Shown here: positions 24,365-32,709 of the stretch, piece by piece
How the letters are laid out: each line of letters starts with the position of its first letter
Position numbering within the stretch: position 1 is the stretch's first letter
Source: Paenalicyclobacillus mengziensis
GTDB taxonomy: Bacteria; Bacillota; Bacilli; Alicyclobacillales; Alicyclobacillaceae
NCBI RefSeq assembly: GCF_017298635.1
Contig: NZ_CP071183.1
Span: 1 to 47,863, forward strand
Reading direction: 5' to 3'
DNA: 47,863 nt
Translations under genes and position numbers: made by a program
Notes under the pieces: model-generated
The model's input: the letters and a program-made list of their open reading frames with translations, nothing else
The model's database searches: none
Told to the model about the DNA's origin: nothing

Positions 24365-24989
24365 AAGGGGTCACTATCGCAAGCGCGACCAGAGACTCAG
24401 AGAAAATGCACTCGGTCTCTTGCTCATTCCAGGCTTTCTATGGTTCGGAAAGTATCGTTTACATCTTACCCTTACCTTTCCTGTACTAATAGAAGTCACG
24501 GTGTTTATTGTTGGGCTTGTTTCAGCTGCATTTTTGTTGGGGCCCGGTTCTGTACACAAACGTTTGAAACCAAACCAAATGGATCAAATGAGCGGAGAAG
24601 ACTTTGAACGACTGTTGCAACAAACACTGAAGAAGACCGGTTGGAAACTTCGCACGACATCCAAGACCGGTGACTTTGGGGGTGACCTCATTGGTCACAG
24701 TCCATGGGGCGTGAGTTATGCGATTCAGGCTAAACGATGGAAAGATAAAGTTGGCGTCAGTGCTGTTCAACAAGCGTATGCAGCACAGGCTCACTACCAT
24801 ACCGACCGTGCCTTGGTGATCACGAATAGCTGGTTGACTAAACCAGCCCGACAGCACGCTGGGGTACTCGGTGTTGAAGTGTGGGAACGACCACGCTTGG
24901 AACGCGAGTTTGCAAAGGCTTTCTCAACGAGGCATGCAACGCGACATATCGACTCTGAAAAACAGTCACACCAGGAGCAGTCGACATGA
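24345..24989 (+). CDS. Membrane-anchored Mrr-type restriction endonuclease
   Basis: A 214-residue protein. Two hydrophobic helices (about residues 25-38 and 45-65) precede a PD-(D/E)xK nuclease domain. MSGEDFERLL (about 83) is the usual N-terminal helix, and DFGGDLI (about 108) with AIQAKRW (about 126) carry the catalytic D and QxK, then a VGVSAVQQAYAA helix. This is the Mrr_cat family, which cuts modified or foreign DNA. A membrane-anchored version on a conjugative plasmid suggests defence against incoming DNA or DNA processing at the envelope. ATG 24345 follows AAAGGAAGG. Confidence 0.78.
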   Translation: MSRSYRKRGHYRKRDQRLRENALGLLLIPGFLWFGKYRLHLTLTFPVLIEVTVFIVGLVSAAFLLGPGSVHKRLKPNQMDQMSGEDFERLLQQTLKKTGWKLRTTSKTGDFGGDLIGHSPWGVSYAIQAKRWKDKVGVSAVQQAYAAQAHYHTDRALVITNSWLTKPARQHAGVLGVEVWERPRLEREFAKAFSTRHATRHIDSEKQSHQEQST

Positions 24990-25231
24990 GCCGCATCGTC
25001 AATCGTCCCATAAAAATGTGCCAACTCTCCGAGGATGGTGCTCCCAAGAGCTTCACCGACCGAGATATCACGCACGTTGTTGTGGCCGTCATCGACCACT
25101 GGCGGGAATCTGGGAATTGGATCGCCGGTGAATCGCACCACACTATATACCGTGTGATCACCAACACGAAAGCATTGCTGGACTTGGAAGAACACCGTGG
25201 AAACTGGGCGATCTATAGGGTCCACGACTAA
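24986..25231 (+). CDS. Hypothetical protein coupled to the nuclease gene
   Basis: An 81-residue protein starting at ATG 24986, overlapping the nuclease stop (ATGA). It contains FTDRDITHVVVAVIDHWRES and a later GNWAIYRVHD. Translational coupling suggests a partner or regulator of the Mrr-like enzyme. No family is assigned. Confidence 0.6.
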   Translation: MSRIVNRPIKMCQLSEDGAPKSFTDRDITHVVVAVIDHWRESGNWIAGESHHTIYRVITNTKALLDLEEHRGNWAIYRVHD

Positions 25232-25263
25232 ACGTAGGTTATCAGCCCAAAGCAACACGAAAC

Positions 25264-25306
25264 AGGAGGACTTCCGCTCTAAATAGGCAGAAGTCCTCCC
25301 TCATTT
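25264..25306. terminator. Bidirectional terminator between convergent genes
   Basis: AGGAGGACTTC / GAAGTCCTCC stem with a 15-nt loop, then CTCATTTCC. It separates the + strand nuclease operon from the - strand gene at 25317. Confidence 0.65.
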
Positions 25307-25316
25307 CCGTCTCTCT

Positions 25317-25580
25317 CTAACGCAGTTCCACTACCTTAGAATCCGGTGTGTCTGTACTAAGCCGTTGTACGCGAATCCCTAATTGGTATTCTCCTAATTT
25401 TTGCACAGCCCTCTCCGTAGTCTCGATGGAAAAAGAACACGCCTTGGCCAAATCCTCTATGCCCACAGGTCCTTTTCGCACTTCCAGGAAACAGTAAACA
25501 GCAAAAGCTTCTGTTCCACATTCTCTCAGGATGTCCATAGCCGCGTCAGTCTCGATAATCATTGAAGTTGTCCATATCAT
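25317..25580 (-). CDS. Small winged-helix-like regulator
   Basis: An 87-residue protein from ATG 25580, 9 nt after AAGGAGG. VGIEDLAKACSFSIETTERAV followed by QKLGEYQLGI has the pattern of a winged helix-turn-helix. A longer in-frame reading enters RNA element A4 and is rejected. The gene is preceded directly by that element, so its expression may be governed by the RNA. Confidence 0.65.
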   Translation of the reverse strand: MIWTTSMIIETDAAMDILRECGTEAFAVYCFLEVRKGPVGIEDLAKACSFSIETTERAVQKLGEYQLGIRVQRLSTDTPDSKVVELR

Positions 25581-25596
25581 TTTTGTGGTCCTCCTT

Positions 25597-25784
25597 GTCT
25601 CGTGCGCCCCTTGGGGGGTGCCGCTTGAGGCGGCTAAATCACGGTCCACGGGGACCCGGCGCACAGGAGGAAAGCGCGGTACCGGACGAGCGAAGCGTAG
25701 GAGGATAAGGAGCGCGGGCCTGTGTGACGGGAAAGGACCGTGATAGCCTGCTGGAGAGCGGCACCGGCTCCCTTAGCACGAGAC
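25597..25784 (-). ncRNA. Structured RNA family A, copy A4 (leader of winged-helix gene)
   Basis: A 188-nt copy on the - strand. P1 (GTCTCGTGC at 25784-25776, GCACGAGAC at 25605-25597) is perfect. The long helix GGCTATCACGGTCC / GGACCGTGAT…TAGCC is fully paired here, while A1 and A5 each carry one mismatch. Both invariant strings are present. The 3' end of P1 is followed at once by AAGGAGG, the ribosome-binding site of the next gene. Confidence 0.75.
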
Positions 25785-25880
25785 TAGCTACAGTACATTT
25801 TTTGTGTTTCTCTACTTGCTCTGTCTGCTGATGTATACTTTAGATTGTGATAGGGACAAGTCGATTGGAGGTAAGTTTGG

Positions 25881-26156
25881 ATGCCTTTGGATTTGAATGA
25901 AATAAGGGTTAAAAACATCGTGGAAAATGCAGATTGGCATGAACTGGCTACCATAATCGAACAACACGATAAAGATGGACTGGCGCATTTTCTTTCACAA
26001 GTGGGAGCCACAAGCAGTTATGCCAAAACGAGCTTCGACTGTAGAGAAGACTTGTTACAAGAACTGCATGTCTATTGTAAGAAAAATAAGATCAGCAAAA
26101 AACTAGTGATCAACGCAGCTCTAGAGCTATTTCTTTTAACAAACCCTAAGGCATAG
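25881..26156 (+). CDS. Ribbon-helix-helix-like protein
   Basis: A 91-residue protein from ATG 25881 after GGAGGTAAG. The C-terminal half (LLQELHVYCKKNKISKKLVI, then NAALELFLL) matches a ribbon-helix-helix pattern and resembles the C-terminus of the protein at 29805 (FKRFCIRNDVSQRAAINTAI). It is a likely small DNA-binding regulator. No partner gene follows; 26157-26352 holds nothing convincing. Confidence 0.6.
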   Translation: MPLDLNEIRVKNIVENADWHELATIIEQHDKDGLAHFLSQVGATSSYAKTSFDCREDLLQELHVYCKKNKISKKLVINAALELFLLTNPKA

Positions 26157-26352
26157 GGCGAATCAGTAGAGACATTTGGACTCGAAGATTCCAATGACAC
26201 ATAGTTATCCGGACTGGATTGCTGTTTGTGGTCATACAAACGGCGATTTTGTCATTGGTGGATACCTCGAAAATCACCGCTCACCAACCAGTATATCCAG
26301 TTTGTTGCAATTTGTATTTTTGTCGATGGTTCAAAGGCGGTTGAGGCATAGG

Positions 26353-26384
26353 AAAGAGCCAGAGAATCAAACTCTGACTCTTTT
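26353..26384. terminator. Terminator facing hicB
   Basis: AAAGAGCCAGAG / CTCTGACTCTTTT stem with one mismatch and a 7-nt loop. It can act in both directions and overlaps the end of hicB. Confidence 0.65.
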
Positions 26385-26835
26385 AGGCCCCGGTTGTTGC
26401 TGCAGCTTCTTCATGATCGCGAGGAACGTGGATGCCTAGCTCCCTCATGAGCGCTTCCTGAAGCACCCGGCTGAAGTTCACCCGTCTTTCGGCGGCGGCT
26501 TCTTCTAGCCAGCGAGGGAGCGTTACAGTTTTTTTGATGGCCCGATCCGCGTAGTCGGAACGGAAAGGAGGCATCCAGGCTTCAATCAGTAGCAAACGTT
26601 CGCAATTCGGATCGAGCGCAGGCATTTGTTTTAACTCTGGTTTCGGGATGGTATCCCCTTCCTCCTCGGCTACGGCAAGGTATCCAGCCAGCACGTCTCG
26701 GGCCATGAGGAACGCTTCCTCCTGGTTTTCGCCGAAGGTCAGACATCCAGGTAGATCCGGAAAGTACACCGAGATCCCATCATCGTTGTAGTGAAACACC
26801 GCAGGGTATATATACCGATCCGGTAACTTCTCCAT
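26383..26835 (-). CDS. hicB: HicB antitoxin
   Basis: A 150-residue antitoxin. The N-terminal HicB fold (YPAVFHYNDDGISVYFPDLP, then GCLTFGENQEEA) has the partial RNase H-like pattern of the family and binds the toxin. The C-terminal ribbon-helix-helix (VTLPRWLEEAAAERRVNFSR, then VLQEALMREL) binds the operator. It lies downstream of hicA with a 40-nt gap; this toxin-first order is the common HicAB arrangement. Confidence 0.9.
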   Translation of the reverse strand: MEKLPDRYIYPAVFHYNDDGISVYFPDLPGCLTFGENQEEAFLMARDVLAGYLAVAEEEGDTIPKPELKQMPALDPNCERLLLIEAWMPPFRSDYADRAIKKTVTLPRWLEEAAAERRVNFSRVLQEALMRELGIHVPRDHEEAAATTGA

Positions 26836-26875
26836 TCAAATTCATCTCCTTTTCCACTTATCTTCCACCTTGACT

Positions 26876-27070
26876 TCATTCCAAACCGGCTTGCTTGAAT
26901 ATGCTTTTGACCAGGAATACCGGAAGGTCTTTCTCTGGATGCGGCACCGTGACCTTTCCTGGTTTTGTTGGATGCTTCAAGTGATGGTGATCTCCCTTTG
27001 TTGCGACGAGATACCAGCCATCATCGCGTAGGATTTTTAGAATGTCTCTCGACGAATATGAGCTTCCCAC
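26876..27070 (-). CDS. hicA: HicA mRNA interferase toxin
   Basis: A 64-residue toxin with the double-stranded-RNA-binding-like fold of HicA. The catalytic histidine lies in KGDHHHLKHP (about residues 25-34), and KVTVPHP and DLPVFLVKSIFKQAGL are typical. GTG 27070 follows GGAGGG by 9 nt. Together with hicB it forms a stability module for the plasmid. The repeats upstream are likely HicB binding sites. Confidence 0.92.
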   Translation of the reverse strand: MGSSYSSRDILKILRDDGWYLVATKGDHHHLKHPTKPGKVTVPHPEKDLPVFLVKSIFKQAGLE

Positions 27071-27101
27071 CGGTCAGGTCCCTCCCCATAGTCTGGATCG
27101 T

Positions 27102-27166
27102 AACACGTCCTTTTATACGTGTCGATTGTAAACACGTCTAAAAATACGTCCTTAAGTGGAACGTGT
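27102..27166 (-). promoter_or_regulatory. hicAB operator repeats
   Basis: The pattern ACACGTC-N5-ATACGT occurs at 27103 and again at 27132, spaced 29 bp (about three helix turns). A further inverted ACGTGT lies near 27161. The repeats sit 30-100 nt upstream of hicA, fitting autoregulation by HicB. Confidence 0.6.
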
Positions 27167-27447
27167 AAGATAGAGAACCCATTCGTATCGTGAGCCTACC
27201 TAACAGACACCGCTCTAAAAAATTCGGTCATTCCGTCGCCTTCTGGTAATCATGTTTTATCGTGCCAAATGAAAAAGTATGTAAACACTATGCCCAGTAC
27301 AATCCACGCAGTTCGCAATCGTATGTCACCCCCGTTTTGACCAGTTGTTAATGTATGCGAGCGGCGTCACTTGGAAACTGACGTTTGTTGTATTTGTTTT
27401 GGATATTTGGACCGGCTCCTATCTTCACAATTTGATAATGGTTCATC

Positions 27448-27546
27448 AGAGGACTCTCGAATTGCAGAGTCCTCTGTCCATGATTCCGGCATCACCACGC
27501 TGTGCCGTTAGACTATACCTCAGTCTGACGTCTGGCTTTGCCGGAA
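27448..27546. repeat. Cluster of inverted repeats upstream of the recombinase
   Basis: AGAGGACTCT / AGAGTCCTCT (27448-27457 and 27466-27475, perfect) is followed by ATTCCGGCA / TGCCGGAAT, which enclose AGACT / AGTCT. No T-run follows. The cluster lies about 100-190 nt before the serine recombinase gene, so a recombination (res-like) site is possible. The rest of 27175-27620 has no gene I can support. Confidence 0.4.
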
Positions 27547-27577
27547 TTGACGTCCGTTTAGGGTTGTTTCTTTATTT

Positions 27578-27604
27578 TATTGACATGTGTACATCGACAT
27601 TATA
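27578..27604 (+). promoter_or_regulatory. Promoter candidate for the recombinase
   Basis: TTGACA (27578-27583) and TATAGA are separated by about 15 nt, slightly short spacing. GACATTAT repeats flank the -10 region. Confidence 0.4.
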
Positions 27605-27640
27605 GAGTTAAACCTGACATTATGGAGGTGAAAACATTTT

Positions 27641-28195
27641 GTGAAAGGTCAACGTATTGGATACGTTCGCGTAAGTAGTGTAGACCAGAATCCAGAACGA
27701 CAACTAGAACAGGTTCAAGTGGATCGTGTGTTCACGGACAAAGCATCCGGTAAAGATACGCAAAGACCGCAGTTGGATGCTTTGCTAGCGTTCGTACGTG
27801 AAGGCGATACCGTAGTTGTGCATAGTATGGATCGCCTTGCTCGTAACTTGGACGACCTTCGCAAAATCGTTCAGGACCTAACTGGGCGTGGAATACAGAT
27901 TGAATTTATCAAGGAACACCTCACCTTTACCGGCGAAGATTCTCCGATGGCAAATTTGATGCTTTCCGTAATGGGCGCATTCGCAGAATTTGAACGGGCG
28001 TTAATTCGAGAGAGGCAGCGCGAAGGAATAGCATTGGCTAAACAACGCGGAGCCTATCGAGGTCGAAAACGCTCGTTACGGCCTGAGCAGATTCATGAAT
28101 TGCAACAACGGGTAGCAACTGGTGAAAAGAAATCCGATTTAGCCCGTGAATATGGTATTAGCCGTGAGACCATTTACCAGTACCTACGCAAATGA
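27641..28195 (+). CDS. Serine recombinase (resolvase/invertase family)
   Basis: A 184-residue small serine recombinase. YVRVSS (residues 8-13) carries the nucleophilic serine at residue 12 and Arg10; HSMDRLARNLDDL (about 66-78) is the second active-site block. MGAFAEFERALIRERQREG is the long E helix entry, and a C-terminal helix-turn-helix spans about 150-182 (KSDLAREYGISRETIYQYL). It probably resolves plasmid multimers or inverts a segment. GTG 27641 follows GGAGGTG. No transposase is nearby. Confidence 0.9.
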   Translation: MKGQRIGYVRVSSVDQNPERQLEQVQVDRVFTDKASGKDTQRPQLDALLAFVREGDTVVVHSMDRLARNLDDLRKIVQDLTGRGIQIEFIKEHLTFTGEDSPMANLMLSVMGAFAEFERALIRERQREGIALAKQRGAYRGRKRSLRPEQIHELQQRVATGEKKSDLAREYGISRETIYQYLRK

Positions 28196-28214
28196 GAGCA
28201 TTGGAGGAACTAAG

Positions 28215-28334
28215 GTGAGGACCACAAGGGAATGTATTATTGGTGAAGAGTTGTTGCCTAGGGGAAAAGTCTTATTTGGAGTGGCTGTAGGCACAGCCGT
28301 TGTAACCGTAATAGAGGGGGTTACCCGTATTTGA
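28215..28334 (+). CDS. Possible 39-residue membrane peptide
   Basis: GTG 28215 follows GGAGGAAC, 19 nt after the recombinase stop. The product has one hydrophobic stretch (VLFGVAVGTAVVTVI). It has no known family. The following 250 nt (28335-28584) contain only a further short unsupported frame (TTG 28407 to TAA 28484, DVWMGKHIKDMDFDD at its end) and an AT-rich hairpin TTTTTGCC/GGCAAAAA near 28513-28546. Confidence 0.35.
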   Translation: MRTTRECIIGEELLPRGKVLFGVAVGTAVVTVIEGVTRI

Positions 28335-28584
28335 ACCTGAAAGCCAGAATGAATATCATAACTGATAGTGGACAATCATGTTCCCCCATGTAGTCGAGAG
28401 AAACCGTTGAGTGTATGGCATGTTTATCGTCAAGGTGATGTGTGGATGGGTAAGCATATCAAGGACATGGACTTTGATGATTAAATCACTTTTTACATGC
28501 GACAATGGCTATTTTTTTGCCACTCCCGCCAAAAAGGCAAAAAGACAATGATACTTCTATTCTTAAAATGAAAGGCGTAATCTC

Positions 28585-29637
28585 ATGCGATTGAAAACAT
28601 CCGTATTGTTAATAAGTAGTGTATTAGTGTTAGCTGGATGTGGCACTACACAGTCACATTTACCGGGGGGTAATGTCACAACACCCCATTCCCAACCAAA
28701 ACTTCCACCTCAGCTCTATGTTGTAAAAACAACCAATCAATTAGGCGGACAAACTTTCGATCCACAAGGTGTCTTATCCCACGATCAAGTTATGCTTCCA
28801 CCACAAATCACGGCTAATAACCAATCACTTTTTGTTGTTTGGGGAGCACGTGACTCTAAAGGTGACGACTATTTCTATATCTCCGTTGAACAAAATGGCA
28901 AGTGGACACAAGTAGACAACAAAATAAAAATCGGACACCTAGTGGACTGGTCAAAAAGTTATGTTAATTCCAACACATACTACAATGTTAGTGACTATCC
29001 ATATCAAAACCAAACTTCGAGTATTTGGGCAATTTCCTGGGATGATAATGGTAAAGAAACATCTGCCGGGAATATTTACAAAGGCCCACTCTTCGGGTAT
29101 TACAATGTTATATCCAATACAGGAAAGAGTACTTTTCTAATTCGCAAATCATCCTCAAGCACCCACTATGAAATCTTGAATGCGAATCATCAGACCGCAA
29201 CATTTAATGATACCCTCAACCGCATTGAGAATGTTGCCGATCCCAACCAGCCTATGTTATTCGATAGTGCGAATGACACACTTTATTTTGGTAATGGGCA
29301 TTTGGAAGCACTGAACTTGAAAAGCGGTAAGCCTCTATTTGACGCTAGCGGACAAGATAAATTCGTGGATTTGGGCACTCTTAATGGTGCCACATTTAGC
29401 AACGTTGGAAATCTTGTGTTCGACCAGTCCGGAGTAAATGATACACCAGGGAAGACTATAGACATCTTAATGACAAAACCCGATTTGACACCCGTTGGGA
29501 CGTTTTTGGGGGAGTTCTCTAACACATTTACAGATTCTTACCTACATTGGTCTAATGACAATCAACTAGCTGTATTAGCAATAAGTACGTATCAAGATCA
29601 ACCAGCGATTGAAGAGACGATACTCAAATTCAGCTGA
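28585..29637 (+). CDS. Lipoprotein, beta-propeller-like
   Basis: A 350-residue protein. The signal sequence ends in lipobox LAGC, Cys near residue 19. The mature part has repeated beta segments with W and G (FVVWGARDSKGDDYFYI, IWAISWDDNGKET), which suggests a propeller but no named family. ATG 28585 follows AAAGG. The A+T content looks a little higher than that of the pilus and conjugation operons, which may indicate separate acquisition. Confidence 0.7.
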   Translation: MRLKTSVLLISSVLVLAGCGTTQSHLPGGNVTTPHSQPKLPPQLYVVKTTNQLGGQTFDPQGVLSHDQVMLPPQITANNQSLFVVWGARDSKGDDYFYISVEQNGKWTQVDNKIKIGHLVDWSKSYVNSNTYYNVSDYPYQNQTSSIWAISWDDNGKETSAGNIYKGPLFGYYNVISNTGKSTFLIRKSSSSTHYEILNANHQTATFNDTLNRIENVADPNQPMLFDSANDTLYFGNGHLEALNLKSGKPLFDASGQDKFVDLGTLNGATFSNVGNLVFDQSGVNDTPGKTIDILMTKPDLTPVGTFLGEFSNTFTDSYLHWSNDNQLAVLAISTYQDQPAIEETILKFS

Positions 29638-29674
29638 TGGTCCATTTTACCCATCGTCTCGGATATCAAACTAC

Positions 29675-29790
29675 GGTCTGTGGATTTGATGGACAACTCA
29701 AAGGCCCAGTTGCCCACAAGCTCCACAGACCCGACAGGGGAATCCGGCTTCGCTCCTCCCCTCTGGCCTACGACCATTCACGCCTCCCAC
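29675..29790. repeat. Structured convergent intergenic region
   Basis: GGTCTGTGGA (29675-29684) and TCCACAGACC (29722-29731) are perfect inverted repeats, with CAACT/AGTTG nested inside. AGGGG/CCCCT follows near 29736-29762. The region sits between two convergent genes and may serve as a large terminator or be an RNA gene; the evidence is limited to base pairing. Confidence 0.4.
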
Positions 29791-29804
29791 TTCTACTGCA
29801 AGTT

Positions 29805-30164
29805 TTAAGGATTGCGTTTCAGCCATTCTTCGATATGCAATAAAATATCAATCGCCGTATTGATAGCTGCTCTCTGACTCACATCATTGCGTATACAGAA
29901 TCGTTTGAATTCGTCATCCAACACATCGTGAATTTCAAAAGTATGTTTCTTATAATCCTCTTTGCGCTCCTCAAACGATGCCAGAAGTTGTCCAATATAC
30001 ATATCCACGTCTTGCATGGCCTCGGTTTCTCCAGCCTTCACTTTCTCGATGGCCACCAAAAACGACTTCCAGTCAATTCTCTCCAAAACTTCATTACGAG
30101 CTACGCGGTAGTTCGGGTTCTTTTTCCAATCCAAGTGATCCGTCCTGTCTCTATTGCTGAACAT
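29805..30164 (-). CDS. Ribbon-helix-helix-like protein
   Basis: A 119-residue protein. Its C-terminal half (DDEFKRFCIRNDVSQRAAIN, then TAIDILLHIEEWL) fits a ribbon-helix-helix domain; the N-terminal half is helical and charged. ATG 30164 is chosen over TTG 30173; neither has a good ribosome-binding site. It diverges from the conjugation operon, whose promoter starts 72 nt away, and may regulate it. Confidence 0.55.
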   Translation of the reverse strand: MFSNRDRTDHLDWKKNPNYRVARNEVLERIDWKSFLVAIEKVKAGETEAMQDVDMYIGQLLASFEERKEDYKKHTFEIHDVLDDEFKRFCIRNDVSQRAAINTAIDILLHIEEWLKRNP

Positions 30165-30235
30165 TGTCCGCAACAGAAGTTTATTTGTTTCATTTTACAT
30201 GAGTCTTAACAATACCGATTACCCGCAAATTAACC

Positions 30236-30264
30236 TTGTCGCATAATGCGGAAAACATTATAAT
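30236..30264 (+). promoter_or_regulatory. SigA-type promoter of the conjugation operon
   Basis: TTGTCG (30236-30241), 17-nt spacer and a perfect TATAAT (30259-30264), 35 nt before the first start codon. Confidence 0.75.
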
Positions 30265-30298
30265 ATAAACACGTGTTGATCAATTCAAAGGAGGCGTT

Positions 30299-32707
30299 GT
30301 GTTGCAACTTATCGTGTGCGAAAAACCGTCTGCAGCCAAGGATTTCGCCGCAGCGCTCGATGCCAAATGGAACAAGGATACAAACGCTTGGACAAGCCCC
30401 AACTATTGCATTGTCGCGATGAGGGGCCATTTGTTGGGATTAAGAGGTCTCCGCGAAACGGACGAACGATTTCAACAAAAATGGGATGAAGGCACTCTTG
30501 CCAAATTGCCGGTATTTCCCGACTTTAAGAGCAAATTCATGTATGAGGAAAAGGAACCTGCCCTGATTAAGTCCATAAAAAAACATCTTCTCGATTCCGC
30601 GGTGACACACGTCATTAATGCATGTGACCCTGGGCGTGAAGGTGAACTCTTGTTTTGGGAGTTGTTTGATTACTGTGGATGTAACAAGCCGGTATCTCGG
30701 TTTTGGGAGTCGCAGGCTCTTGCACCAGACATTGTGAAACGAGGCCTCTCCTCTCTTCGACAAAGGGATTTTTTCACACCGCGTCGGTCGGCGGCGTACG
30801 CAAGGCAACAGGCTGATTGGATTGTCGGCATGAATCTGACCATTGGCTATACCGCGAAATCTGGAACATTATACACTGTAGGACCAGTACAGACGCCTGT
30901 TCTTGCTCTCATCGTTCGACGGGATGAAGCCATCGAACGTTGGACAAAAACCACCTACGCGGAGTTGCATGCACCTTTTCGAGGGTATATTGCCAAGTAT
31001 CTTCCTGCCGAACCGGTTGATACAGACCGTCCCCATCGCATAAACATGGATGCTGTTCCTGGTCTTGTTGCCCGTTTTGAGCATGTGAAGGAAGGCATCG
31101 TTGATTCTGTAGAGCGCAAAGAAACCCCCGTTGCGCCGCCTAAACTGTATAGCCTCACGACACTCCAGGTAGCAGCAAACCGAAAGCATGGATTTTCAGC
31201 GAAGAAGACGCTCAGCATCGCTCAAAAATTGTACGAAGAGTACAAGTGTTTATCTTACCCTCGTACAGATAGTGAAGTCATTGGAGAAGACATGGTAGAT
31301 CAGGTTCATGAGATTGCGGCAAGAATGCGACCACATTATCAGAACCCAGACCTCGGCATTCACATTACCAAGCGCAACACCAATAATGCGGAGCTAACCG
31401 ATCACCATGCACTACTTCCTCTCAAACCCATTCCAGAGAATGCGGCTGCTGATGAAAAGGTTTTGCACCAACTCGTGCTTGAACGGTTTTTCCAAGCTTT
31501 TGCCCCAGGAGGAAAGGATCTTCGTGTTCAGGTGCGTTTTGACATTGCCGGAGAAAGCTTCCTTGCTTCTGCTCGTACAATTCAAGAACCGGGCTGGCGT
31601 TCACTTCGCACCGCAAATGACTTATCAGAAGACGATGGAACAACGGATGAAAAAGAAGAAAACGCTCCGCTAGATGCGCTCGACTTGGCAAAGGGACAAA
31701 CCGTCGTTCTTGACAAAGCTATTCACGCGGTTGAGAAAGAATTGCAACCACCAAAGCATTACACCGAAGCCGATCTCCTTAAAGCTATGGAGAATGCAGC
31801 AAACTTTGTCGAGGACCAGGAATTGAGAAGGGCCATGAAAGACGTGGGTGGGCGACTTGGTACACCGGCGACTCAGGACAGCATTATCGAATTGTTGATT
31901 CGTCGTGAGTATGTGGAGCGCAAGAAGAAACTTATACTCAGTACTCCGCTTGGTCGGCAACTCATTCAAACGGTTCACGAAAGCCTTACTGATGTTGCGC
32001 AACGGGCTGTCATGGAAAAGATGCTCAATGACTTTCAAAATCCCGATTCTTCCCGTGAGTACATCCAGGACATCATGCAGCTGGTGAAAGACAATATTGC
32101 TTATTGCCGGGACTTGTCTGTCGAGCAAACTACGATGCATGTTCCAGATGCCGTGTGCCCAAAGTGTCAATCTGTACTTTTGGAACGTCCAAAATTTTAT
32201 GGGTGTGCAAGTTGCGATTTCTCTCTACCTAGGGTCTATGGTGCTTATACGCTCTCACATGCAGATGTTCAGACTTTGGCTAAGGGACAGCCTACCGAGA
32301 TTCATACTTTCAAAAACAGGGATGGCTCAAAAACATTTCCAGCAAGCTTGATGATACAAGATGATGGCCGACTGGGCTATTCGTTTCCGGATCGGACTGA
32401 GCTTACGTTAGGCACCTGTCCATCCTGTGGAAAGGGAAAAATCTACCCAAAGAACCAAGCCGTTTGTGCATGCACGAATTGTGACTACGTACTCTGGAGA
32501 ACCGTTGCCGGGGTCAAACTTACCGAGTCACAGATTACCAAGCTGTTAAAAGATAAAAAGCTCGGTACGATTAAGGGATTTCAAAAAAAAGGGAACAGTG
32601 ATACGTTCGCGGCAGGACTTGAACTCAAGCCTGATGGTAAAGTGGGATTCGCGTTCTCGCAGAACAAACCTTCTAGCAAAGCTACTTCAACTACAGGGAG
32701 GAAATGA
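30299..32707 (+). CDS. topB: DNA topoisomerase III
   Basis: An 802-residue type IA topoisomerase. The TOPRIM domain has CEKPSAA at the N-terminus and DPGREGELLF near residue 110. The catalytic tyrosine lies in LSYPRTDSEV near residue 319. The C-terminus has four-Cys zinc elements (CPKC…GCASC near 619, CPSC…CTNC near 707) and repeated GYSFPDRT / GFAFSQNK-type modules. Topoisomerase III genes are common in Gram-positive conjugative plasmids, where they act in replication and strand separation. GTG 30299 or TTG 30302 is the start, after AAAGGAGG. It heads the transfer operon. Confidence 0.93.
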   Translation: MLQLIVCEKPSAAKDFAAALDAKWNKDTNAWTSPNYCIVAMRGHLLGLRGLRETDERFQQKWDEGTLAKLPVFPDFKSKFMYEEKEPALIKSIKKHLLDSAVTHVINACDPGREGELLFWELFDYCGCNKPVSRFWESQALAPDIVKRGLSSLRQRDFFTPRRSAAYARQQADWIVGMNLTIGYTAKSGTLYTVGPVQTPVLALIVRRDEAIERWTKTTYAELHAPFRGYIAKYLPAEPVDTDRPHRINMDAVPGLVARFEHVKEGIVDSVERKETPVAPPKLYSLTTLQVAANRKHGFSAKKTLSIAQKLYEEYKCLSYPRTDSEVIGEDMVDQVHEIAARMRPHYQNPDLGIHITKRNTNNAELTDHHALLPLKPIPENAAADEKVLHQLVLERFFQAFAPGGKDLRVQVRFDIAGESFLASARTIQEPGWRSLRTANDLSEDDGTTDEKEENAPLDALDLAKGQTVVLDKAIHAVEKELQPPKHYTEADLLKAMENAANFVEDQELRRAMKDVGGRLGTPATQDSIIELLIRREYVERKKKLILSTPLGRQLIQTVHESLTDVAQRAVMEKMLNDFQNPDSSREYIQDIMQLVKDNIAYCRDLSVEQTTMHVPDAVCPKCQSVLLERPKFYGCASCDFSLPRVYGAYTLSHADVQTLAKGQPTEIHTFKNRDGSKTFPASLMIQDDGRLGYSFPDRTELTLGTCPSCGKGKIYPKNQAVCACTNCDYVLWRTVAGVKLTESQITKLLKDKKLGTIKGFQKKGNSDTFAAGLELKPDGKVGFAFSQNKPSSKATSTTGRK

Positions 32708-32709
32708 AA

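Noticed and set aside
26176..26439. 87-codon frame overlapping hicB
   Set aside because: It runs through the terminator and the antisense of hicB, with no ribosome-binding site.
27345..27605. 86-codon frame before the recombinase
   Set aside because: No ribosome-binding site, crosses the inverted-repeat cluster, and its composition is unlike a protein.
30440..30808. Long frames opposite topB, virB4 and other large genes
   Set aside because: They are shadows of well-supported genes with conserved motifs on the other strand.
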